A stretch of DNA of 64,000 nucleotides, taken from positions 2,356,001 through 2,420,000 of the forward strand of contig OZ220496.1 in NCBI GenBank assembly GCA_965116235.1, given 5' to 3'. Numbering within the stretch: the first letter of the stretch is position 1; each line of letters starts with the position of its first letter. Shown here piece by piece: positions 43,053 through 51,757 of this stretch. Source of the DNA: MPNP01 sp965116235 (GTDB taxonomy: Bacteria; Pseudomonadota; Alphaproteobacteria; Rhodobacterales; Rhodobacteraceae). Made by a program: the position numbers and the translations under genes. The notes beneath the pieces were generated by a model that saw only the letters and a program-made list of their open reading frames with translations, was not told the origin of the DNA and made no database searches.

Positions 43053-44081
43053 TCATTTTTTCTCCACTTTCGTCTTCACTTCAGACTCGGGTTCAGGGTC
43101 ACTCTTTTCCTTGGTCTGTGATGCTTTAAATGAATTGGTCTCAGCGCCTTCTTCTTTCGTCTGAGTTGTATCGGATGCGCCCGCGTCAACGTCCCCACCT
43201 TTGTCTTGCAATGCATCGGATGCGTCAGCGCCAACACCGTCTTCATTGACCGGTGATGCAACCGATTCACCATTGCCATCTTTTTCTTCGGTCGGCTTTG
43301 CAGCCGGGTGATCATCTTTTTCTTTTGCCAAAGAAACGACGGATGCACCGTCCCCATCACCCTTCTCTCCCATGTCAAATCCGACCTGTCCCATTTGGGT
43401 GTTCATGCCTTCAAGCGCTGCTTTGGCTATCAGTTCACAATACAGGTTAATTGAGCGTGTGGCATCGTCATTGCCTGGAATTACGTGCGTAATTCCCTCA
43501 GGCGGACAATTTGTGTCCACAACGGCGACCACTGGAATATTCAACTTGTTTGCTTCAGCGACGGCCAGACTTTCCTTTTTGACATCAACAACAAACAATA
43601 TATCCGGGAGGTATTTCATGTTTCGGATACCCCCGTGAGAAGCCTGCAGCTTTGCCTGTTCTCGCAACATCCCAAGACGTTCCTTTTTGGTCAATCCGTC
43701 TAGTCCCTCCTTGATTCTCTCGTCAAGTTCTTCAAGTCTGGAGATTGAGTTTGAAACCGTCTTCCAGTTGGTCAATGTGCCCCCTAGCCAGCGGTGGTTG
43801 ACATAATGTTGAGCACTTCGCTTGGCGGCCTGTTCGATTGGGAGCTGTGCCTGCCGCTTGGTACCAACAAAGAGCATGCTTCCTCCTTTTGAAACGATTT
43901 CCTCTATTTCTTTCAATGCTCTTCGAAACAAGACCACGGTCTGCGTTAAGTCAATGATGTGAATGCCGTTTCTCTTGCTATGTATGTATGGATCCATTCG
44001 GGGGTTCCACCTATGGGATTGGTGACCTAGGTGAACGCCAGCCTCGAGAAGTGTTCTCAAAGTGAAATCAGGTTTGCTCAT
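43053..44081 (-). CDS. rpsB: Ribosomal protein S2 with a long acidic C-terminal tail
   Basis: Residues 1-234 form normal S2: TLRTLLEAGVHLGHQSHRWNPRM, KRNGIHIIDLTQT, VGTKRQAQ, NHRWLGGTLTNW, LPDILFVVDVKKE and PVVAVVDTNCPPEGI. ATG 44081 follows an AAAGGA box; a 16-residue in-frame extension upstream lacks support. About 105 further residues form a low-complexity tail rich in Asp, Glu, Lys, Ser and Thr, ending in EVKTKVEKK; enterobacterial S2 stops near residue 240. The tail is in frame and has no stop, so it appears to be real. Confidence 0.95.
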   Translation of the reverse strand: MSKPDFTLRTLLEAGVHLGHQSHRWNPRMDPYIHSKRNGIHIIDLTQTVVLFRRALKEIEEIVSKGGSMLFVGTKRQAQLPIEQAAKRSAQHYVNHRWLGGTLTNWKTVSNSISRLEELDERIKEGLDGLTKKERLGMLREQAKLQASHGGIRNMKYLPDILFVVDVKKESLAVAEANKLNIPVVAVVDTNCPPEGITHVIPGNDDATRSINLYCELIAKAALEGMNTQMGQVGFDMGEKGDGDGASVVSLAKEKDDHPAAKPTEEKDGNGESVASPVNEDGVGADASDALQDKGGDVDAGASDTTQTKEEGAETNSFKASQTKEKSDPEPESEVKTKVEKK

Positions 44082-44421
44082 CGTCTTCCTTTCCGGTTTA
44101 TTCCTCGACGGGACGCTGACAACATGCAACCGGTGGATTCAAACTCGTTGAACCCCATCCCGTCTGTGTATTCAATGGGGAGCTAACATATGCTTCGAAC
44201 CGCCAGATTCAATGAACGAGCCCGAGAATTTGCATTCGAAAAAGCAGGGAATGGAAAAGCCGTGGCGGCAACGCAAAATTCATGAATCTTCCCTCGCACA
44301 GAAAAAGTATGGGGTTCACCTCATTCCAACAACAAAACAGGGGCGTGCCTTGCAAATGGTATATTGAAGTGCAGGTTCTTGATGTCAATTTGACGGTTTG
44401 ATAAGCGATGGCCTTGGAAGC
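44082..44421. other. 340-base divergent region between rpsB and the DUF502 gene
   Basis: No frame with protein features is visible. The region should hold the rpsB-tsf promoter and leader (minus strand) and the start of the DUF502 transcript. A CCCCAT...ATGGGG inverted repeat (about 44154-44181) lies within what would be the rpsB leader. No known S2-binding leader motif was recognised with confidence. Confidence 0.4.
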
Positions 44422-45153
44422 ATGGTAAAAAAACCTCGAAAAAAAAGATCGGGCATTGGCGCCGTCTTTACGAGCATCCGGCAAAGCTTTCTCGCCGGCT
44501 TGGTCATAATAGCCCCCATCGCCCTAACCATTTACATCATTTGGACCGCGGTAGGAATTATCGACTCATGGGTGCTCCCATTCATTCCAGCCCGCTACAA
44601 TCCGACGAACTACATCCTGGTCGAGATCAGAGGGATCGGGTTGATCATTTTCATCGTCTTCACCCTCTTGGTTGGCTATTCGATGAAAGGGCTGGTTGGG
44701 AGAACGGTTCTGGGTTGGGGAGAACGGCTAGTTGACCGAACCCCCATTGTCAGGAATGTTTACAATTCAATAAAACATATCTCGGAGACCGTGCTCAGCC
44801 AATCGACCTCATCTTTCGAGAAAGCATGTCTGATAGAGTATCCCCGCAAGGGAATCTGGGCCGTCGCATTCCTGTCTCGTCCAACTAAAGGCGAGATACG
44901 AAAACAGTCGCGGGGTGATTCAACTCTGGTTGGACTTTTCGTGCCCACAACTCCCAATCCCACATCGGGCTTTCTGCTATTCGTGCCGAAATCGGAAATC
45001 ATAGTCCTGGACATGACCATAGAAGATGCAATCAAACTGGTCATATCGGCGGGCATTGTCTATCCACCCGACAAACCCGACTTGCTGGCGCCTACTCCTC
45101 GTGCCACCAAACATCGGGCTGGAAACCAATCCAGTCGCCGTAGATCGAGATGA
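44422..45153 (+). CDS. DUF502 family membrane protein
   Basis: The 243-aa protein has two membrane helices (about 22-45, SFLAGLVIIAPIALTIYIIW, and 72-92, GLIIFIVFTLLVGYSMKG) and DUF502 landmarks DRTPIVRNVYNSIKHISETV, FEKACLIEYPRKGIWAVAFL, LFVPTTPNPTSGFLLFVPKSEI and DAIKLVISAGI. ATG 44422 has GGAAG upstream; an in-frame TTG at 44398 is less likely. The last 62 bases overlap the 3' end of the convergent binding-protein gene, coding the basic tail KHRAGNQSSRRRSR. Function is unknown. Confidence 0.88.
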   Translation: MVKKPRKKRSGIGAVFTSIRQSFLAGLVIIAPIALTIYIIWTAVGIIDSWVLPFIPARYNPTNYILVEIRGIGLIIFIVFTLLVGYSMKGLVGRTVLGWGERLVDRTPIVRNVYNSIKHISETVLSQSTSSFEKACLIEYPRKGIWAVAFLSRPTKGEIRKQSRGDSTLVGLFVPTTPNPTSGFLLFVPKSEIIVLDMTIEDAIKLVISAGIVYPPDKPDLLAPTPRATKHRAGNQSSRRRSR

Positions 45154-46909
45154 TATCGGGAAACTTCAATTCCTTGACATGCGCTATTCGTGAGACCGGA
45201 GAAAACCAGGAGGGAATAACGTATCGGCCGCTTGTCAGCACTCGGTCCAAAGCCTTGACGGCCGCAATAAAATCCTCTTTCGTTCGGGCCGCAAGCATCT
45301 TTTCGATCATGGCCTCGGCTGGAGGGTTGTCCATACCCATCCAGTTGCGGCTTCCCGGCGAGTTGATTCCCTCCTTACCCCAGTAGAGATACTGCTCGTT
45401 TCCAGGACTGAGAGACAGGCCTCGTGAGTACCAAGCCATGTCAAAATCAAAGGCGTGCACACGCTCCCTGTACTGGGCACTGTCGATCACCGTGATATTC
45501 AACTTGATGCCAAGCCGCTCCAAAGCCTGACCATAAATGGTCGCGATGGTCAGGGTTTCACTTGACCCCTGGACCAGGACCAGATCAATCACGAACGGTT
45601 GTCCGACCTCATTGCGCAAAAGGCCCTCATCGTCAACTGTCCACCCAATCTCCGCAAGAATATTGGCAGCTTTGCGAAGGTTTGCCCTATTCTGCTCCGA
45701 GCCATTCGAAACCGGAAGAACATACCCGTCGATGGCCCCGGGATACAGTTGATCCCTATGGGGTTCAAGGAGCGCTCTCACTTTTCCGTGGGCTGGGCCC
45801 GATTCCATGCCCAATACCGAGTTGGAAAAGTATGAGGTCATTCGTGGCTGGTCACCGCCGACCAGCGTCCGATTGATGAATTCGAAATTGAACGCGTGTA
45901 TCAGGGCATCACGCACCCGCCAGTCCTTGAATTTGTCGCGGCGAGTATTGAAGACAAAGCCCGCTATTCCCGACGGACGCTGATTGGGGATTTCCGATTT
46001 GACGATCTGGCCCGCAACAACGGCTGGAAAGTTATACTGGGTCTTCCACTTTTCAGCGTTGAACTCTCTGAACGTGGAGAATTCACCGGCCTTGAACGCC
46101 TCGAATACGATTCCCCCGTCGCCATAATATTCGTAGAGAATCTCGTCGAAATTGTGACGCCCTCGGTTAAACGCCAGATCCCGCCCCCAATAATCGGGAT
46201 TGCGGGCAAACTTGACAAAGCGTCCGGGTTCGAATTCTGTCAACTGGTAAGGGCCTGAGCCGACCGGTATTTCGAGCGAACTGGCATCAAATTCTCTCCC
46301 GCTCCATTCCGACTTGGGCAGAATGGGTCTCAAACCGGCGATCAAGGGTATTTCACGGTCGACAACATTGAACTGGATGCGAACGGACCGGTCACCGGTC
46401 ACGGTGATTGACTCAATTTTGTTCCACAAAGTGCGATAACGCGGATGACCCTTTGTCCCCAGGATTTCAAAGGACCAGACGACATCATCGACTGTTACGG
46501 GATTGCCGTTGGAAAATCTGGCCTCCGGACGAAGCCTGAATTCTACCCAGTCTCGTTCCGGGCTGGTTTCGATCGTCTCGGCCAGAAGCCCGTAGATCGA
46601 AAAGGGTTCATCCCAATTTCGTCCCATGAGTGACTCGTATACAAGGGAACGAATGTCCCAAGGGGCTCGCCCCTTCACAATCCACGGGTTTAAAGAATCA
46701 AACGAGCCGGCCCAGCCATAACTGATTGTGCCCCCCTTGGGAGCATGAGGATTGGCATAGGGAAGATGCACATAGTCGGCCGGGAGATTGGGGGCACCAT
46801 GCATGGCGATACCGTGCTGGGGCTGAGCAAATACCCACTGCACTAGCAGAAGGGAAATCACAAGCCCGCCTAAAAAGCGAACAAGAAATGGAGCCAATAC
46901 TCGCATCAT
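45092..46909 (-). CDS. Periplasmic peptide-binding protein, SBP family 5 (YejA-like)
   Basis: The 605-aa protein begins with a signal peptide (VRFLGGLVISLLLVQWVFAQ) and continues with the family 5 features HGIAMHGAPNLPADYVHLPYANPHAPKGGTISYG, SLVYESLMGRNWDEPFSIYGLLAETIE and RPEARFSNGNPVTVDDVVWSFE. The lead-in to the domain and the length are like YejA, the binding component for oligopeptides and microcin C. No permease or ATPase genes are next to it. The 3' end overlaps the DUF502 gene by 62 bases on the other strand. Confidence 0.9.
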   Translation of the reverse strand: MMRVLAPFLVRFLGGLVISLLLVQWVFAQPQHGIAMHGAPNLPADYVHLPYANPHAPKGGTISYGWAGSFDSLNPWIVKGRAPWDIRSLVYESLMGRNWDEPFSIYGLLAETIETSPERDWVEFRLRPEARFSNGNPVTVDDVVWSFEILGTKGHPRYRTLWNKIESITVTGDRSVRIQFNVVDREIPLIAGLRPILPKSEWSGREFDASSLEIPVGSGPYQLTEFEPGRFVKFARNPDYWGRDLAFNRGRHNFDEILYEYYGDGGIVFEAFKAGEFSTFREFNAEKWKTQYNFPAVVAGQIVKSEIPNQRPSGIAGFVFNTRRDKFKDWRVRDALIHAFNFEFINRTLVGGDQPRMTSYFSNSVLGMESGPAHGKVRALLEPHRDQLYPGAIDGYVLPVSNGSEQNRANLRKAANILAEIGWTVDDEGLLRNEVGQPFVIDLVLVQGSSETLTIATIYGQALERLGIKLNITVIDSAQYRERVHAFDFDMAWYSRGLSLSPGNEQYLYWGKEGINSPGSRNWMGMDNPPAEAMIEKMLAARTKEDFIAAVKALDRVLTSGRYVIPSWFSPVSRIAHVKELKFPDIISIYGDWIGFQPDVWWHEE

Positions 46910-46964
46910 GGGCGAGATAGATTACTAAATTATCTAGTGATACCATCGATTGTAAAAAAAAGTG

Positions 46965-46992
46965 TTGAAAACTTTTTGAAACAATATATATG
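46965..46992 (+). promoter_or_regulatory. Candidate promoter for the small RNA
   Basis: TTGAAA at 46965-46970 and TATATG at about 46987-46992, spaced 16 bases apart in an AT-rich stretch, resemble a sigma-70 promoter. Transcription would start near 46998, just before a hairpin and terminator. Confidence 0.35.
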
Positions 46993-46997
46993 GACGT

Positions 46998-47074
46998 TAC
47001 TGCTCGACAGGTTTCTGTCTGTGCGAAACCTGCCTCAATGACTTCGCGTCCGCCTAACGGCGGGCGTTTTTTTA
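46998..47074 (+). ncRNA. Candidate small RNA with intrinsic terminator
   Basis: The predicted transcript of about 75 bases has two hairpins. The first pairs CAGGTTTC (47008-47015) with GAAACCTG (47025-47032) around a nine-base loop. The second is a terminator. No open frame with a ribosome-binding site falls inside, and the unit has its own candidate promoter. It lies between the binding-protein gene, which is transcribed away from it, and a pseudogene. The family was not recognised. Confidence 0.5.
47047..47074 (+). terminator. Rho-independent terminator
   Basis: CGTCCGCC pairs with GGCGGGCG around a TAAC loop to form an 8-bp GC-rich stem (one G-T pair), immediately followed by seven Ts. 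It terminates plus-strand transcription entering from the candidate small RNA. No plus-strand protein gene ends just before it. Confidence 0.8.
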
Positions 47075-47288
47075 TAAAAGGATAGCGAGTTCAACCCCGC
47101 CCCCGCAGCCCCAATTATATGCCATGCTACAAAATCTAGCAAAAATCTATATCATAACCATTTGATAGTCTATCACTATAGGTTGGGTATTGCTGAACCA
47201 AAAGTTATCTATATCTGGTAGAATATAGAATTTTGGATTGCTTGTCGCGAGCCGGCTTCAGTCGGCGTCGCAACGTTGGATGGTTGCA

Positions 47289-48066
47289 ATGTTCGACAAG
47301 GACGAGCGAGTTTTGATTGCCGGCTCCAACTCGTGAATCGGCTTGGGCATCGCAAAAAAATTTGCTCACTTGGGCAACAAGTTAGTTTTGAATCCCTTCA
47401 CGAAATTGCCGAACGACCGCAATCTGACCCAAAAACCCGCCCTCTTGAGCATGGGATGGAGAATGCCGTTATTGCCCTGCCAATCTCGCTTACCCCAATG
47501 AAGCAAGAAACTGGTAGTTGATTCCAGCTCCAAATATCCTTGTCAATAATGCTGGGTTCAGTTTGTGCCCCCGATTGACGAAATGCCCATCGACAAATGG
47601 AATGAAATCATTGCGTCAACCTGTCGGCGGCATTCCCGACATCAGCCGCCGCCCTTCCTCAGATGCAAGCCAGAGGTTGGGGCAGAATCATCAACATACG
47701 CTTGATTCACGGATTGTTGGTATCATCCTTCAAATCGGCCTCTGTCGCTGCCAAGCATAGGATAATCGGCTTGACCAAAGCCCTTGCCTTGGGAACAGCT
47801 GAAGAGCCATCACCTGTAATGTGATTTGTCCAAGATATGTTCGGACGGCCCCTGGTTGAAACCCAATCTAGGATCTGATGAAAGTCCACAACATGGATCA
47901 CGATCTAGTGATCCGGGAGGTCATGCTGGTCCGACAACCATCAAGGCAGTTCATTTCCACTGAACAGCTTGCCGATATGGCGGCTTATCTTTGTTCACCG
48001 AGTTCGGAGCAGGTCACGGGCACATCCATGGCCATTAGTAGTGGCTGGACGGTGCTATGGCAATGA
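47289..48066 (+). pseudogene. Decayed 3-hydroxybutyrate dehydrogenase-like SDR
   Basis: Pieces of a short-chain dehydrogenase occur in order across three frames. Near 47310 comes RVLIAGSNS-stop-IGLGIAKKFAHLGNKLVLN, the cofactor-binding region, with a TGA in the glycine loop. Near 47530 comes ILVNNAG. At about 47700-47815 comes LIHGLLVSSFKSASVAAKHRIIGLTKALALGTAEE, where YxxxK has become a degraded SVAAK. At 47900-48060 comes VIREVMLVRQPSRQFISTEQLADMAAYLCSPSSEQVTGT. The pattern matches 3-hydroxybutyrate dehydrogenases. Several stops, frameshifts and an internal loss make it inactive. It ends inside the convergent mfd stop region. Confidence 0.8.
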
Positions 48067-51000
48067 TTCATCGCGAGGCAAACGGTAAAAAACCGCTTGC
48101 TCCTGAGATTTTTGAATCATGTTGAGATACGTCAAAATGCTCTGAAGCTTTTGCTTTTCACCCGACCAGGTACGACGAAGGAATAATCGGTCCTCAAAAA
48201 TCTTTCCGCCCTGGTAGTGCGAATGAACAAGTTCCGTCAATGCAACTGGATCCACGCATTCGTATTGGTTGAACCAGAGTGTCAGCCCATTGTCGGAACA
48301 TTCAAGCCGGTTGATCCCCGCCCTCTTGCATAAACCTTTGATGACAAGCATCTGGATAAACAGCCTTACCTCATTGGGCATCGGGCCAAACCGATCAACG
48401 AGTTCAGCGGCAATGTGTTCAAGATCCACCTTGTCGGAAAGAGCGGCCAGCCTTTGATAAACTCCTAGGCGGGTGTCAAGATCGGCAATGTATGTTTCCG
48501 GAATTCGAGCCTCAAAACCCAAATTCAGCTTCGGTGCCCACGCTTCGTCAGCTTGTATCTCCTGCTCTTCTCTTTGGTCACTTTCCAATTTTGCGACTGT
48601 TTCCTCAAGCATCCGATGGTACAATTCAAAGCCGATAAGCCTGATATGTCCGGACTGCCGATCACCCAGCAAGTTGCCGCCGCCTCTCATCTCAAGATCA
48701 TGTGAAGACAGTGCCAATCCCGCCCCCAGCGAATCCAGGCTTGCAAAAATGCGGAATCGATTCAGTGTCTGATCCGTCAGCTTAGTTCGTGGCGGATAGG
48801 TAATGTAGGCGTATGCTCGGATGTTCGAGCGTCCTACCCGCCCCCGAATCTGATAAAGCTGGGCCAACCCAAATCGATGAGCATCACAGACGATGATCGT
48901 GTTGGCCGTGGGTACATCGATTCCCGATGATATGATCGTTGTGGCCAACAACGCATCACAATTGTTGCTAAAAAACTTGGTTGTTTCGTTCTTCATTTCC
49001 TTTGGCCGCATCCGGCCATGAGCTTTGACATACCGTATTTCAGGGACATTATCCTGGAGAAACTGTTCATATTTGTCGAGATCCATGATCCGAGGGACCA
49101 GGACAATGCTCTGCCCTCCTCTTTGCTGTTCTCGGATTAACGCCTGCCGCAGCAAAATCGGATCGAACTCCGTGACAAAAGTACTGGTGGCCATCCGGCC
49201 CTGAGGCGGAGTCGTGAGAAGAGAAATATCCTTCAGTCCCGAAAGAGCGAACTGCAGGGTTCGGGGTATGGGGGTTGCCGTCAGGGTCAGAACATGAACA
49301 TCCGCTTTAAGTTTCTTGAGCTTTTCCTTTTGGACCACACCAAAGCTCTGTTCCTCATCGATAACCAGCAGGCCCAAATCGGCAAATTGAATTCGGTCGG
49401 CCAGGAGAGTGTGGGTGCCAATGACGATATCAACCGAACCTTTTGCCAATGTCTTGAGGGTTTGCTCTTCTTCCCTTTTGGGCGTCATGCGAGATAACTT
49501 TTTTATGATTAACGGGAATTTAGACAATCTTTCAAGAAACTTTTCATGGTGTTGCTCAACAAGCAGCGTGGTCGGCGCCAGTACCGCGACCTGCTTGCCT
49601 TCCATGGCCGCCACGAAAGCGGCCCGAATGGCAATCTCGGTCTTGCCAAAACCGACATCGCCGCATATCAGCCGGTCCATGGGGATACCGCTGGCGAAGT
49701 CTGTGAGTACGTCAGCGATAGACGTTTGCTGATCGTCTGTTTCGAGGAATGGGAATCCGGCCGCCAACAGATCCCAACTTTTCGATTCCGGCCTGAGTAT
49801 CGGTGCTTTCTTAATTTTTCGGGTTGCTGACGTCTGAATGATGTCATCCGCTATCTTGAACAAATCCTCCTGAATTCGTGCTTTTCGCTCAATCCACGCG
49901 GTACCGCCCAGTTTGTCAAGACTGGCTTCACTCTGGCCATGTCGAGTGATGAGATCCATGTTCTCGACGGGCAGGTAGAGTTTATCGCCACCGGCATATT
50001 CAAGTGTCAGGCAATCATGCCTGAGGTTACCGATGGGCACCACATCAAGACCGGTAAAGCGCCCTATTCCATGGTCTTCATGAATGATCAGCTCACCCTT
50101 TTGCAAGCCATTGAATTCCTGCCAGAACCTTTCTGCGGTCTGTCTCTTTCGAGCGATTGACTTGCTCTGTCGACCAAAAATGTCTTGCTCGGAGATAACG
50201 ATTAAACTGTCAGTCCGGAAGCCCCATGGAAGCTGCCAGACAGTAAGCATGATCCTGTTGCCTGTGTTCGGCCCTTCACGCAGATTATCGACAAGGCTTA
50301 GATTTGTGAGCTCTTCGTCCAGCAGGTATTGCCTGATCCGGTCGCGCGAACCATCCGTCCAACACGCAACGAGAAAGTTGGCCTGCCGATTTTTCTTGGC
50401 GATAGCCTTCACCAAGGTTGCAAACCTGGTCGAGGCCGATGTGGTCACATGTTCCTTGGGTGTAAGGTAACGGCCACCGCCTGCAATGTACCTCGGATGT
50501 CGTGAGCCCGGATATGGATTGACAAAACCGTAGTTCGCGGCAGGAATTGACTTTAACAGGTTCTCGTACGTGACCCAGTTCTTGCTTGGCGGGCACGGGT
50601 AATACCTCGTCGTGAAATCGGAACTGCCTTGATCACTTTCGCTTCTTTGCAGAAAAAGATCATTGATTAGCTGTAACCGGTCGGAAATCGCTTTGTCAGC
50701 TTCGAAATCGAAAACGACGAAGGCTTCCGGGAAGTAGTCAGTCAACAAGTCCGTCTGGTCGTAGAAAAAGGAGAGCCAGTTTTCAATCCCCTGAACTTTG
50801 AGGCCATTGGAGACAGCCTGATAAATCGATTTGTCCTCGGGGCTGCCGCCAAAGCTGGCTCGAAAATTTTGGCGAAAGCGACTGATCGAATCTTGATCCA
50901 GGACAATCTCCGAGATGGGAAGTAAATCAATGGCTTGATGGTGAGCGATTGTGGTCTGGGAGATTGTTGAAAATTCCCGGATTCCATCAACCTGATTCCC

Positions 51001-51546
51001 AAAAAAATCGATCCTGTACGGATTGCTGTATCCGGGTGGAAAAACGTCAATGATTCCTCCTCTTAAGGCATAGTCGCCTGAATCCAGAACGCTTGAGACC
51101 TGGCGGTACCCCATGAGCCCAAGGTGCTGGATCAGCTCGGAAGTATTGATTTGACTGCCTAGTCTTAGGCTGAAGAGAGAATTCTGAAACAGAAACGTGG
51201 GCGGCAGGCGCTGGATGATGGCGTTTACTGTTGTCTGAATGATGAAAGGGTTGAGTCGGTTTATCCGCGAGGCGTTGCCAAGAGTATGAATGCGCTGCGC
51301 CACGACATTTGGGTGCGGCGATATACGGGTGTATGGAGGACAGTCCCATGCCGGAAACTCGAAGGTTCGGGTCGCGGGGGAATAAAATTTTACGGCGGCC
51401 GCGAATTCTTTCTGCCGGCTCGCGTTTCGGGCGACATGAATCAGCGGCTTTTCATAATGACTCATGAAGTCGAGCAGAATTTTGGCATCATGCCCTTCGG
51501 GAGCCTCAGTGATCTCGATTGGGGGCAACAAGGGATCGGGAAACAT
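48055..51546 (-). CDS. mfd: Transcription-repair coupling factor
   Basis: The 1163-aa Mfd removes RNA polymerase stalled at lesions and recruits UvrA. The N-terminal UvrB-homology module (about 1-350), the RNA polymerase interaction domain (GELIIHEDHGIGRFTGLDVV near 480-570), the helicase with Walker A in CGDVGFGKTEIAIRAAF, the DEEQ box (VIDEEQSFGV), TLTATPIPRTLQ and a C-terminal TRCF domain (DTRLGVYQRLA) are all visible. The length is typical. Its stop lies inside the 3' end of the SDR pseudogene by 12 bases. It is transcribed away from hemB. Confidence 0.97.
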   Translation of the reverse strand: MFPDPLLPPIEITEAPEGHDAKILLDFMSHYEKPLIHVARNASRQKEFAAAVKFYSPATRTFEFPAWDCPPYTRISPHPNVVAQRIHTLGNASRINRLNPFIIQTTVNAIIQRLPPTFLFQNSLFSLRLGSQINTSELIQHLGLMGYRQVSSVLDSGDYALRGGIIDVFPPGYSNPYRIDFFGNQVDGIREFSTISQTTIAHHQAIDLLPISEIVLDQDSISRFRQNFRASFGGSPEDKSIYQAVSNGLKVQGIENWLSFFYDQTDLLTDYFPEAFVVFDFEADKAISDRLQLINDLFLQRSESDQGSSDFTTRYYPCPPSKNWVTYENLLKSIPAANYGFVNPYPGSRHPRYIAGGGRYLTPKEHVTTSASTRFATLVKAIAKKNRQANFLVACWTDGSRDRIRQYLLDEELTNLSLVDNLREGPNTGNRIMLTVWQLPWGFRTDSLIVISEQDIFGRQSKSIARKRQTAERFWQEFNGLQKGELIIHEDHGIGRFTGLDVVPIGNLRHDCLTLEYAGGDKLYLPVENMDLITRHGQSEASLDKLGGTAWIERKARIQEDLFKIADDIIQTSATRKIKKAPILRPESKSWDLLAAGFPFLETDDQQTSIADVLTDFASGIPMDRLICGDVGFGKTEIAIRAAFVAAMEGKQVAVLAPTTLLVEQHHEKFLERLSKFPLIIKKLSRMTPKREEEQTLKTLAKGSVDIVIGTHTLLADRIQFADLGLLVIDEEQSFGVVQKEKLKKLKADVHVLTLTATPIPRTLQFALSGLKDISLLTTPPQGRMATSTFVTEFDPILLRQALIREQQRGGQSIVLVPRIMDLDKYEQFLQDNVPEIRYVKAHGRMRPKEMKNETTKFFSNNCDALLATTIISSGIDVPTANTIIVCDAHRFGLAQLYQIRGRVGRSNIRAYAYITYPPRTKLTDQTLNRFRIFASLDSLGAGLALSSHDLEMRGGGNLLGDRQSGHIRLIGFELYHRMLEETVAKLESDQREEQEIQADEAWAPKLNLGFEARIPETYIADLDTRLGVYQRLAALSDKVDLEHIAAELVDRFGPMPNEVRLFIQMLVIKGLCKRAGINRLECSDNGLTLWFNQYECVDPVALTELVHSHYQGGKIFEDRLFLRRTWSGEKQKLQSILTYLNMIQKSQEQAVFYRLPRDESLP

Positions 51547-51757
51547 AATAAATTACCGGAGAACAGGGGGAAGGCAGATTTTCTATACTGGCACGGCTTG
51601 AAGTCAAACGGAGCGGGTCATCAGGTGTAAGGCAACTCATTCCGGCAGGACACAAACATGCGGGGATATCTCAATCAGGCCTGGTCAAGTTCTCAATGTA
51701 TGAATCTGGTGAGAGTAACCTATATTGGGATCAGAATTTTTATTGGAAAGTGCAATC

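Noticed and set aside
47085..47113. tRNA- or tmRNA-like 3' end (GAGTTCAACCCCGCCC followed by a cytosine-rich stretch)
   Set aside because: The putative T-stem does not pair, and no acceptor, D or anticodon arm is found upstream; the terminator directly before it also argues against a tRNA.
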